From NCBI GenBank assembly GCA_011033025.1, contig WFMF01000205.1, positions 1 through 64,000 of the forward strand: a DNA stretch of 64,000 nt, in the 5' to 3' direction. The notes under the pieces are model-generated. The model searched no databases and was not told the origin of the DNA. It was given only the letters and a program-made list of their open reading frames with translations. Positions 35,018-46,255 of this stretch are shown one piece after another; the first letter of the stretch is position 1; each line of letters starts with the position of its first letter. This stretch comes from Beroe forskalii (lineage: Eukaryota; Ctenophora; Nuda; Beroida; Beroidae). The translations under genes and the position numbers were made by a program.

Positions 35018-38000
35018 ATGAACCCTATCTCCAGACAGTTATATGTAACACTTCTCCTGGCTGTTATAGCTATCACCGAACAAAGTAAGTGCTATTCAAA
35101 CTGATGTAAATCTGATGTTTTTTTATTTATTATTTTTGCAATTCATCGGTTGTAACGCGAAAGTCTCGATGGTGATCCCCATTATGACACGTTCCTCAGT
35201 TAGTCTACCGAAATTCATTAATTGCTCATTTCATTGTACTGGTGTCAATAAATAATTAGCACTCGTCGGCATCGTTGATGGCTCTGGTTGTTACATGTAA
35301 AACCTCAGGAAACGTAACTCTGAGGGATTCAGTAACCGACGAGCACTGGAGAGTGTTTCAAGGAATTCACATCTGGTACTTTTCTGCCGAAGATCCCCTT
35401 CCTGGCACCTCCATCCTCCTTCATATAAACGATAACTCGGCTGTGTACAACCCCCGGTATCTGTTTGATTTTTACGATAACTCCGGGTTGATATTGTACT
35501 ATCTGTTAGTTCAGCAATATCAGTTTGACTGGGGTTGGCAGTTAACCATTACAGAGGATTCCCAACTAAATGACTTGGGTGATGGTCATTGGATGTCACA
35601 TTCGAATAGTGAAGTAGGGTTCCGACACCAAGTCTTCACCAGTTCGTACACGATGGAGATTGTTATTCACGCGCAGTTTTACGAACTGCGAATAAACGGT
35701 GAGGCGATCACTGAGTCTCGATTTAAAACTGACTGGCACAGATTGTTGGAGTTCTCTCACTACAGAATGGAAGCAAGGGAATTTGCTAATCATCCTTGCG
35801 TTGATATTGACTTAAGCTACATCCACCATCCAACCGATACAGGTTCTCTTACCAGACTTATACATTGATTATGTGGGACAATAACATTCTGGGGATCGAA
35901 ATTTTGGGGGTTTGAAAATACACAATCATGCTGCTTTTTTTCAAATATACCCCATGCTATAACGTTTGATGACGACATCATATACTTTTTTCAGGGAAGT
36001 GCAGGCCCCTACACCTGCCCCACGGCTCCATCTCCCCTCAAGGCCACATCCCAGAGGGAGTAGCGGTAACTCAGTCCTGCTACATGGGTTATCAGCTGAC
36101 TGGAGAATGGCTGGCAGTCTGCCAGAAAGGGAACCAGTACTCAAATGTCTCCTCTTGTGTGCCTCATGCGGGAGGTTTGGAGTGGTTCATTATTCATTTA
36201 AACATTCATTAATTCATTCTTTACGTTTTGCCTTTTAACCATCTGAAGTTTTCATCGCCCATCGGTTTGTAAAATACATAGGAACTTGCCCGATCGGGTT
36301 TATATTGGCTAAGGACCCTCATCCTGTCCAAACTGGATACATTACCCAGGTTCAGCCAATATGCCTATGTATGTCTATGTTTATTACTTGATTCCTGCAG
36401 GAACAAAGTTGATGTTTAGCGAGTTTAAAGTAAACGAAGACAACTTCTATCTGACTGACAAACGCCTCGATGTCTCTTCCTTCTTCTATCTGAACCTCAA
36501 GTTTAGCGGAATCTACTCCCAGGTAGTAAACTACCGTTTCCCCAAAACAGTTTATTGCAAATATCAAAATATTCGGTTTGAGTTGGCTGAAAACACATGA
36601 TTTCGGTGTCCGTTAACCACCCGTTTTTCTAAACGGTTAATAATAATTGCGATATCAAAATTATCTGTAACGGTTTTGGTTGTCCAATAACGCCCGATTA
36701 ACCGGAATTTCGGTTTCGGTTAACCGGTCGTTTCCTTCTCCCCCAGAACTGCCGGGTGTCTTTCAACCTCCTCGACCAAGACATCATGTACCACGCGGAC
36801 TTCAGATTTAACTACGGGGTAAACTACAGGGAAGTTATCCAGAATTCCCGGTTAAACGGCGTGTGGAGTTACATCTACGACGAAACCCAAACTCACCTCC
36901 CATTCTTTCGACTTGATAACGATGTGTATCTGGCCATTACCAGCAGGTTCTATCGTATCTCAGTCAATGGGGTGGAGCTCAAAGATAAGTTTCCGGTGGA
37001 TTTGGGGAGGTTACAAAACTTCCGGGGCATTGCCATTGACAATTCTGGGAACTGTGCGTCCATTGATTTGGAGAAGAGTTACTTATCTGATGGAGGTTTG
37101 TGGAGATTAAAAATAATTTCGTGATTTCTTATTCAATTTATTGATAAGCCTCGGCTGCGCCTCGGACATACGGATAAACTACTATGCGGTCGTTATTTTT
37201 CATGAATTACGCGCACCGTTCCTCGATGTATGATAATTAACATCAAACCGACTTAATCTCAAAACGCGTGTTTTTCAATCTTTTATCATTATAACTATCA
37301 TCAAATTCCGGATTAATTACCTCGGTGTTGAACTAATTAAATTGTTATTGTTTTCTGTAATTAAGTTTTAATTCCAGGTGGATTCACCTTCCACCTGGTC
37401 AATGAAGTAGGACAGAAGGTTAGAGTCGGTGAGGCATCAGGGCTCCTCATTGCAAGGAGAATGGGATACCCAAAGGTAGGCACTCACTGCTCGTTTTATC
37501 GTAAAATGGCGAAAAAATTCTCTGTTTGTTTGGGTGGTATGTATTACAACAGTTACAAAATAAAAACTTATTTAAAATAGAGAATTAGGTATCACCAGGG
37601 CCGCACTTCAACTCTGGAGCAGACAACTGACCCTCTTCCTTGAGTTTTTGGAAGAAATGAAAAAACTCTTAACCACACAGGAAGGAACGGTTTGCAGCAA
37701 TGGGTTCGACAACCACTCAGCTAAGATCTTGTGTCAAGAGCTAGGTTTCCGCGACATGGTCGGTTGGAAGGAAGGGGGTTTCCCGGTAGGGGGAAGACCA
37801 CCTATTCCATGTTGATTTACCATGTTGCATGTGACGAACAAGGGCCCTGTTCGTACAGTCAGGAAAAAGATGAAACGTGTGATGGGTCGATGAACGTGTA
37901 CTTGTCTTGCCAGTCAAACGAAGGTATATCTTTCGCTATTCATGCTGATATTCCATTGAATAAAAACGAGTAAGAAGTTGATTGAACTATATTAGCTCAT

Positions 38001-38790
38001 TATTCCTGGTAACTTGAAATGCTATTTGATGGAAACATTGAACTAGTCAAAACGTTACGTTCCTTGTTTCATGTTTCAGATACCTGTGTGATAAAGGGAC
38101 ACAACCAATTCATGAAGATAGTGTGTACGGACTACCACGGCAAGGAGTACTTCAAATGCCTGGATTCCGACGTGTACTACAGGTAGGTGTGTTACCATGA
38201 CAACCAGGCAGTGTTACCATGACAACCAGGCAGTGTTACCATGGTTACCAGCCAGTGTTAACCACGGCAAAGAATACTTCAAATGTCTGGATTCCGACGT
38301 TTACTACAGGTAGGTGTGTTACCATGACAACCAGGCAGTGTTACCATGACAACCAGGCAGTGTTACCATGGTTACCAGCCAGTGTTAACCACGGCAAGGA
38401 ATTCTTCAAATGCCTGGATTCCGACGTGTACTACAGGTTGGTGTGTTACCATGACAACCAGACAGTGTAACCATTGTTACCAGACAGTGTTACCATGGTT
38501 ACCAGGCAGTGTAACCATGGTTTCCAGCCGGTGTTACCAGCCAGTGTTAACAACGGCAAGAAGTACTTCAAATGTCTGGATTCCGACGTGCACTACGAAC
38601 GACTGGAAAAATTTTCCCACGGTTCGGGTTTCGTTTGGCTGAAAACACCCGGATAAACAGTATTTCGGTTGGGTTAACGAGTCGTTCCCTCAGGGTTGAA
38701 GCGGCCTCCCTGGTTACAGCAAGTTCAGCACTCTCTGCGAAGCTGACCCTACTTCTACCAAGCCTGTGGGGCGGGACATAACGAGGATCC
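35018..38790 (+). CDS. Secreted galectin-like / sushi / galectin-like / SRCR protein
   Basis: Exons: 35018-35084, 35309-35842, 35995-36174, 36401-36522, 36747-37095, 37378-37475, 37681-37923, 38080-38182; phases agree at every junction. Residues 1-22 form a signal peptide (YVTLLLAVIAITEQ). A galectin-like fold follows (about 30-200, with MEIVIHAQFYELRINGEAI), then a sushi/CCP domain (about 201-260, four Cys). A second galectin-like fold comes next (about 262-415, FYRISVNGVELKDKFPV), then an SRCR domain (about 416-535, EGTVCSNGFDNHSAKILCQE). In the SRCR exon the frame moves at a GGGGG run (37790-37795) and then continues with matching Cys, so one G is probably missing. The 3' end is unclear: exon 38080-38182 is partly duplicated downstream, and a last exon may begin at 38694 or end near 38790. 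Probably an extracellular glycan-binding or recognition protein. Confidence 0.8.
36560..36735. repeat. Intronic repeat, copy 1 (related to 38605-38690)
   Basis: TTCGGTTTGAGTTGGCTGAAAACAC and several GGTTAACCG-like phrases lie in the intron between exons 4 and 5. A shortened relative lies at 38605-38690 next to the duplicated exon pieces. Probably remnants of one small mobile repeat. Confidence 0.5.
38134..38600 (+). repeat. Tandem copies of partial exon plus 5' splice site
   Basis: The last about 50 nt of exon 38080-38182, its donor GTAGGT and about 75 nt of intron are repeated. Exon-like pieces reading GKEYFKCLDSDVYYR end at 38182, 38310 and 38437, each followed by a GT donor (GTAGGT, GTAGGT, GTTGGT). 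A fourth, altered piece ends near 38595. Each is preceded by TTACCAG, a possible acceptor. Spacer units contain GTTACCATG and ACAACCAGGCAGTG in their own tandem repeats. Spacing of the exon ends is 127-128 bp. Confidence 0.9.
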
Positions 38791-38951
38791 AGCCTTGATG
38801 GGCAGAACAAGAACAGAAAGCACAGGGAGTCAGGGGATCATTACAGGTTGAGTGATGCCACAGATCGGGTCGTTGAAAAAGAATCCCATGATTGCAATAA
38901 TAGCGAGTGTTTTACTTATTCTCTTTTGACACAATAGTGCAAGTACAAACG

Positions 38952-41900
38952 ATGTGTTCATTGAAGAACCGCATCGTTCTCATTTGCAGCATTGCGTTTA
39001 CAGAGATCATGTCAGGAAGTACCCACGGGAGCCTGTGCAGCTACTACATCTGCCAGGACACTGAAGGCATTTACACGAGTAGCTACACTGCTGACTACAC
39101 CTACTCGTGCAATGGGAAGCACGAGTGTGTCAACACGAGGCTAGACGAGGCGGACTGTGAGGGGAGGACGGGAAAGGAGGCACTCACTATACCCAACTCC
39201 CAGGTCTGTTGTTAATCTGGTGAGAGACACAATTTCTATCAACCAACATATGACACAAGAAAACTAAATCAGACGTCAAATCTGATGTTGAAAACGTCAG
39301 ATTCAGCCCTCTGGCGAGTCCAATTGGCATCAAACGATGGTCAGGTACAAATAAGTTCGATGGAATGACCGAACAATTCAGCAAAATGAGTAATTAACTC
39401 CCTCTCTTCCATCCCTCAGATGTGTAACGGAGTCTGCAACTTACAGACCTGCGAAGACGAGGCGTACTGCAACGGACTAAGGTACGGGACAGTATACGAT
39501 GGGGATTACACTCCTCCTTATCTCCTGGACCGCAACATGGTCCAGGAAAAGCTGGATAGAAACACGCACTACTGTACGCATTCCTTACACTGGGAACCTC
39601 AGCCTGATTTCCCCATTCTAAACTACACACGCTGTGCCACATTCCCATTCTCTGAAAGGGCCATGGATGAGGGGGAATACCTGACTGAGAAGTGGAATCC
39701 GTTCTGTACCAACTACTTAGATCAGACGAACTGCACGGATTCTACACGTGTAGCTATGTCGTGTGAAGTGGGGCGTTACCTGGCAACCATCTCCAAACAG
39801 ATCATGTGTCATGGCTTGGAGGGCGTGGCTATCTGTAGTGATGGTATTGAGAACGTGTGTTTTCAGCTCTCAACAACGTGTAGAGTTCACAAACATCTGA
39901 TGTGCGATAAGAACCATGATTGTGTAGATAAGAGCGATGAGTTGCATCTCATCTGCCGGAATCTAGCCCTGAGCCCTGCGTTCGAAGGGCAGGAACATAT
40001 AACGCATCCCTCACCTTCCCACTTGACTGGCTTCACGATGGCGTGACGGATTGCGTTGATGGCATCGATGAGAAGGACCTTCGACCGGGAAAACCCTGGC
40101 CTTCTTGTGGGAACGGGGAAACTTTCAGATACGTAGGGAAATCCAGGAATGGAACATACAATTACAATTGCACGGAAGACCTTATCTGTCTGCATGGAAA
40201 CGCACGGTTCATACGAACGGAGGAATTGTGTGATGGGATAGAGACCTGCGGCAATGAAAACGAGATCTGCAAGGTATCTGCGGGGCTGCCAGAACTGTGG
40301 AAAAACAACCGCAAAACTCGGACGGAGAGAAAAGCCGATGTTTCACTGTTTGAAGGGTTTGTCTGATTTACAAATACATACCGCTCCTTGCATCCATTCT
40401 CCGTTCAGATATAACAAGGAGAACCTGTTTGGATTATCTGAAACGACCGGGCGACTCTTCATTCCAAATCATGGAACATACAACTGTATGTACCTATATG
40501 GAGAAATGTATGTTTACATGGCTTGTTTAGGGTTGTGTGAAGGGAGTGAAGCGTGTCCCTTGACAAAGATAGTCAGGCATGATTCCTGTTCAGGACAATA
40601 TCCCCAAAGAATTCTAACAACGCAAAACCGGGAAGATTTGGTGTTCCTGCTCCAATTTCATGGCTCATATCACAGCGATGTTTTCGTGTGTGACAACAAT
40701 AAGTGTATTGATTACAGCCAGGTTTGTGACCTTGTTAACGATTGCGGTGACCAACAGCGACGAAGAGAATTGTAGCAACCACTTTAGGTGTAAAGACGGG
40801 CATTTCCTTGCTTGGTCGAAGGTTTGCGATGGTGTCATAAATTGTGCCGATATTTCAGATGAGTGTAACGACCAGTGCACCAAAGAAATCATAGGGTCAT
40901 GGGCCCTCAAAATCATGGCTTGGATCATAGGGATTCTCGCGGTGGTTCTCAACATAGGAATGATGATAGAAAACGTGCTAAAGTTGGGAAAGTGCAGAAC
41001 GTCAATGGTACTGCTCAACAATGTACTGATTCTGCTAATCAGTCTGGGCGACTTTTTTGTTGGCTTTTATCTGATATTCATTTCGGTCAAGGACCGCAGA
41101 CTTACGCACAGGTACTGCGGCATCCACAGAGATTGGATAACAGGATCAGTCCTGCTCATTACTTGGTATTATCAGTACCTTCGGCGCACAGATTTCTCTT
41201 TTTGCCATGACCGCCCTGAGCTTTGCACGGTACTGGGGCATTCGGAGAGCAATGTCCATTGGCAGTCCTGTGAACAAGAAATCAGTGGCGTTGATCTGTC
41301 TTCTGGCTTTGGTGGTAGCTGTAGCTGCTCTAAGTGTGGCAGTAGGGCCACTGCTTTAAACTCACTGGAAGATTTCTTTGTGAACGGGGTTTATTACGAC
41401 AAAGAAATACCTCTTTTTGTGGGGCTCCCAGATAAGAAAACCAATATCAGGATCATTGAGGCTTACTACGGTAATATTGGGAGATCGGTGGAAATTTCAT
41501 GGGCAAGAATTCGAGACATGGTTTCAAAGATGTTCACAGCAACCACCAGTAAACATGGAATCCGTTCCAGAAAAGTTAATTTCTACGGAAATGATCCGGT
41601 TTGTTCGTTCAAATACTTTGTTCGCATGGATGATCCGCAAAAAGCATACGTTTGGACGGTCTACATCATAAACTTTATCTGTTTTCTGTGTATCTCAGTG
41701 CTATACACAGTTATTTCAATAATTTCAATCGGAACCTCAGCTGCCTTGGTATCTAATGGGCAAAACAAGATGCTATCAAGTAGGAACAGGAGAATGCAGC
41801 GTAAAATATCCTTCATCATCCTCACTGACTTCTGCTGCTGGATGCCCTTCATTCTCATAGCTGGTTTACACACTTTAGACGTTATTGACGCCAACAAATA

Positions 41901-42186
41901 CTATGGAATACTCTGTATTGTAGTACTGCCAGTCAACTCAGTTATCAATCCCCTACTTTATGATAACGGCGTCAGTATTTTGTTCCAGAAAGTTTTAAGG
42001 AAGGCAAGCAAACATGTCCCTAACCTGACCATTAAAACAGCCAATAAACCAACCACCAATTCGACTGCTGGGGGATCTCACTCAGCCTCCCCAACCACGG
42101 GAAATATAGAAATGGAAAGTATAATTGTAAAGAACATAGCTATTGACGATATTGATATCGAGACAAGTTGTGAAAGTTCTCTGTAA
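38952..42186 (+). CDS. LDLa-repeat receptor with LGR/RXFP-like seven-helix domain
   Basis: Exon 1 is 38952-39203 (84 codons, signal peptide MCSLKNRIVLICSIAFTEIM). Exon 2 is 39420-42186, joined in phase 0 by a 216-bp intron. About 1,000 residues in all. A Cys-rich ectodomain carries about five LDLa-type modules (for example CDKNHDCVDKSDE, CDGVINCADISDEC). TM6 reads FIILTDFCCWMPF and TM7 VVLPVNSVINPLLYD, hallmarks of the leucine-rich-repeat GPCR/relaxin receptor group. No leucine-rich repeats are visible, and the second extracellular loop is unusually long (about 90 residues). TM3 (SLFAMTALSFARY) and TM4 lie in a different frame from TM1-2 and TM5-7. The frame changes at five places, near 39958, 40283, 40751, 41151 and 41356, all next to runs of 2-4 identical bases. 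Conserved Cys and helices continue through each. Likely a plasma-membrane peptide receptor; consensus indels are the simplest explanation, recent decay the alternative. Confidence 0.85.
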
Positions 42187-42649
42187 CTTGGTTATTTGAC
42201 GACATTGCAGAAATTGTTGTATCATCTTTCCATGCCACAATATTTCAAGTTTTCGCTTTATCTTTTCGTCCATTATCTTGTTAAAATTGTTCTCCTTATC
42301 CATATCAGCACGATGCGAACGAAACAATCATTAATTGCACTGCTGAAGAGTGTCAGTGAGGGGATCTAGGGGCAAATCCTCGTTTAATCTTATCCCAGAT
42401 GGGCTGTCAAGGGATGCTTCCTAATTTGCGTAATTTGGTATTCTTGAGTGCTTGAACCAGGATTTTCTGTCTTGGCTTTAGATATGTTGGTTTTTGCTAC
42501 GGGTTTTCTGTATGTAATCTATATCGCTATTGAGATTTGTGTTATTTGCCGCTAGATGGCACGTTTTAAAATTAAACGGCGTAGCGCGCGGAAACGTTCA
42601 CGCGCAAAATAACGATGAATTTCGAGATTTCATTTGAATAAATCTGATG
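42187..42649. other. 3' flank of the LDLa receptor
   Basis: Nothing recognisable. Probably 3' UTR followed by intergenic sequence. Confidence 0.3.
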
Positions 42650-42782
42650 TCTTATTATCTATAGAGGTTTATGGGTATACTACAAACATAACAAAATACT
42701 GCATTCGATTTTCTAATTCAAGGATTGACACAGGAGGCGGAAGAGACTAAACTGTGAATCATCAGCGGTTACCCAACAGTTG
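42650..42782 (+). repeat. Dispersed 135-bp repeat, copy B
   Basis: Close copy of 14372-14507. The similarity ends at AACAGTTG in both copies. Confidence 0.75.
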
Positions 42783-44439
42783 TAAGGCTTCCCCGCCATC
42801 CGCGATGTTGGTGCCCCATCAGCAGGCGACAAAGGGAAAATTGAATCATCAGATTATAAAAGCGCGCGAAAAAATGTCGGCGCGCGCCCGAAAATATAAC
42901 TAAGATTTCGTACTTTGACCATTTTTATGTAAAAGTCGCGCGTTCCATCAATCTATTTCCGATGCATTTCAGAAATTCAAATGGCAACGAGGAAAGTGAT
43001 AATTATTAATACATTAAATATTAGACCAAGGCTAGATAATCTAATATACTTTTGGGTTGCATCCATATTGAATTACCTTTACAGATCACTGTACTAGGTG
43101 AGTATTAATAACAAAACAATAAATGTGATCCTACCATACATAATGTGTTCTGCAGTCAGCTACATGCATGATATATGTACATACTGATTAACACGTTGCC
43201 ATGGTGACAAAGCAGAATGGTGACATTTATACAGCACAACGCATGAACTAACAAGTGCTTAGCCGGTGATAAATGAGTATAGCATAACAATAAACAGCAA
43301 TATAGAAAGCAATAACTCAATAAAACAATAACGTGCGAACGCTACACAAATATACATTATAAATCGCTTGTATGTACTAAAATTAAGCTAAATTTAGGAA
43401 TAAGAATGACAATGATATGATGGATTTATGAGATAAGTGCATGCATGATTGCATTTTGTTAAGGGTGCGTCGTACTTATCATGAGTGCGAGGCGTGGATT
43501 CAAATTTTCAGAGTATTGTCTTACAGATAAGCAAGGGTTAAAACGGTAGGATAAACTCAAGAAACTCAAGTAAGTGGTTAAGGAGGAAGCTGGATACGAA
43601 GTGTTTTTATCATCACAGCATCAATGAAGGGTTTTTTCTTTTCTACGTTTTTAAGGCTAGATATCATACTGTTTCAGGGCTTGGCAGGGTAAAAGTTATC
43701 GGCCTCAAGCTCTCAAGGGAAGTGAAAACGCATGAACCTGTTGACTGGATACTTGAATTTAAGGTTGAGGTTCAGTGTTGACTTGTTTTCGCGTAGGCCA
43801 GCCAAGAGACAACAAAATGTAAAGAATAATGCTTTGCTGTTTACACTATCTGGTTGAAGGATTGACGCTGAACAATCCACAGACCACAGTATATCAAAAT
43901 GTATTTTGCGTGGGTGTATTCATCACAAAAAACATGATGCCTGATATATCATGATTTTAAAATCACATATCGACATAAATAGTGTGTGAAATTAAGCCAA
44001 TATCTACAGAGTAATCAGAAGAGTTTAAACCATGTTGTTGCATATTGTTTTCATTAACGATCATATGTTTTTGATATCGTCAACACAGAAATCTCGACAA
44101 AGAGATACAAACGTCGAACACCACTGGTTAAGAATTAGATCTCATATCATCTTCAGAAACAGATACATAATTAGAATAATGGCATCTTGCGCGCGAAATC
44201 ACGAATTTAAACTCATCAGCAGAAAATTCTAAAATTTTGAGATATCCAAAGGTATGATATAAGACGATCAAATCTGCCATCCGGCCATTGGAGAACAGAG
44301 AAACCGATCAGGAAGGAGAATTTATTTGAAAACAACCAACTTTAGCATTTCCCACCAAGTTGCACAGAAAGAGAAGAAAAAAACCCAGACCAATAAATCA
44401 TTCATAGATCACAGAATGAGAGAATATAAAAACACTAAC
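42783..44439. other. Intergenic sequence, no gene supported
   Basis: AT-rich unique sequence with a few GCGCGCG clusters near 42862-42890. One 66-codon ORF at 44032 has no supporting features. Confidence 0.35.
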
Positions 44440-44565
44440 TTGTAAGCCCAAGCTGAGGTGATGGGTACCATGGAGGTCGGGTTATCACTCCTCATGGCAT
44501 CCAGGAACCAACGTAACACTTGTAGTTGTGTCCTGATCACGCTGAAACGAGTAACGATCACTGTA
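44440..44565 (-). CDS. Probable internal exon of an unrecognised minus-strand gene
   Basis: 126 nt on the minus strand, acceptor CTGCCATGAAG, donor TACAA|GTTAGTG, incoming and outgoing phase 2. It encodes 42 residues including RFSVIRTQLQVLRWFLDAM and VPITSAWAY, with strong coding character (Trp, Leu and Val in helical spacing). No domain recognised. Its partners are not found with certainty; the start exon at 47861-47951 is a candidate but would need an exon in between. Confidence 0.45.
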
Positions 44566-44569
44566 CTTC

Positions 44570-45336
44570 ATGGCAGGGAGGGAAGGGGCAGAATAGAATC
44601 ACTGAAATTCATTGGTGCAGAGAAGGAGGGGGCAGATACACGGGGGCAGGGATTGAGGGGTTTAAAGGGAGTGGGGGTCCAGATATCACAGAAATAAGAA
44701 GAGAATCAAAATTGCTTTACTTCTGCCAGCACTTTCATTTTGTGCCTGTCGGCGTTCTAAGTTCATCCATTCTGCCAAAAGTAGCTCCTTCCCACTCCCA
44801 TTTTCGTTAATATTCCTCGCCTTTTCCCAGAAAACTACAACTATTCAACGTATGTGATATTTATTTGTTGCTAACCTTGCTGATTAAAATGCCATCTTTA
44901 TATATGGCTTGGGGCCGTGCAACATCATAACAAACCATGACTTTGAAACCCTGCATATATTGCAACATATTAAGGAGGGGATCCTTACTCCTTAGCAGCC
45001 GATAACATATAAAACATTAAAACAGGAGACTAGGGATTGGGAACAAAGACTTGATATATAGATCTATGGAGATAATGAGAAGGCTATTAATAGAACATAA
45101 TGCACCCTGCCCGATACTTCGTCACATTAGCCCACCCCCCCCCTATTACTGCTTGCTTCTGCAACACCCAATGCCATATGCAGCAAACTAGCCTCAATTA
45201 CAACGTTACGACCCTTGCTGCAATACCCATCACTGCTTAGTACTAGGACCCTTTCTACAACACCCTACGCCAAATGCGAGAAACATTGCTCACTGCTCCC
45301 TGGACCCTGCTTTATACGCCTCTGATATAGGTGAGT
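44570..45336. other. Intergenic or intronic sequence
   Basis: Contains simple poly-C stretches (about 45133) and no exon I can support. Confidence 0.3.
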
Positions 45337-45379
45337 GGATGTCACCACTCCACCGTTTTAAAGCAAAGTAATGACTTCA
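45337..45379 (+). promoter_or_regulatory. Paired-CRE module 8
   Basis: GGATGTCA at 45337-45344, 27 bp (CCACTCCACCGTTTTAAAG...GTAA), then TGACTTCA at 45372-45379. Degenerate sites, exact spacing. Confidence 0.55.
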
Positions 45380-46212
45380 ATAACCACCTCCAATGTATAA
45401 TGAATGGTATTTGGTAAGAAGAAGGGTGAGAGTTGTTACAGAAAGGATGAAGTTATTAGCCTCTGTCAGATTATTGGATATGTGCGTAGTTATGTTGGTA
45501 GTTATGAGTGAAGGAGAGTGAGTTAGCGCTTCCCTCCTTAGCTTTTCTCACTCATCATGATTCTTGGTGTGAATCTTTCCTAGTTTTGGTCGTCACAATG
45601 TGACTCATCTTGGTGCGAGTCATTGGGAACTTGTGCTGCTCACCGACTCAGACTGTGGCGAATGATCGCTGAGCACAACATAGTGGTCATGTTGTCAAAC
45701 AGTGACACTCACCAACATACTTACATGGTGTTACCTTAAGGGACCATGTTTAAGTACAACAGAGTTGAAGTCTTGCAGATTGATGTCTTTCGAAGAAACC
45801 ATTCGTTATTCTGTGAGGTTTGTGACTTGTGATGAGTCAGAGGAGTTAGAGCTTGCCTTTCCTCGTTTTGAGTGTGAGCACCATATTAATTCAGCTTGAT
45901 GCTCTGCTAGCTGGGATTTCCAAGAATTGCTTGAGCAGGACCATTTTCTTTGTTATTTATCTTTTATTTTTGATCGCCCCGCCAAATCTTGCTGGAAGAT
46001 AAAGAGAGCCTCAGCAGTAAGCAGCCAACACTCATACAGCAGCATACAGCAGCATTCAGCAAGTCCATACTATAAGAGTATAAGGGGCTATATGTTCTGT
46101 TAGCGTTCGTATTGATTTGTTTGTTGTTTGGGCATCATTTTACTCCCATGAGGGTTAGCAAGGCATGTGATGCTTTTAAACGCCCAACACTAAATTAATA
46201 AGCGATTGTGTT

Positions 46213-46255
46213 TGATGCCATTGCCATGATTTAGGATGAGGAATTGATGACGTCA
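46213..46255 (-). promoter_or_regulatory. Paired-CRE module 9
   Basis: TGATGCCA at 46213-46220 and perfect TGACGTCA at 46248-46255 with 27 bp between. On the minus strand the spacer begins TCAATTCCTCATCC. Confidence 0.65.

Noticed and set aside
38219-38656. Cys-containing ORFs over the duplicated exon pieces
   Set aside because: They read through the donor sites of the tandem copies in a frame not used by the gene.
35018-42186. A single gene joining the lectin/SRCR exons to the LDLa receptor
   Set aside because: The receptor has its own signal peptide and start at 38952 behind a 3' splice site, so two genes are more likely; kept as an alternative in the findings.
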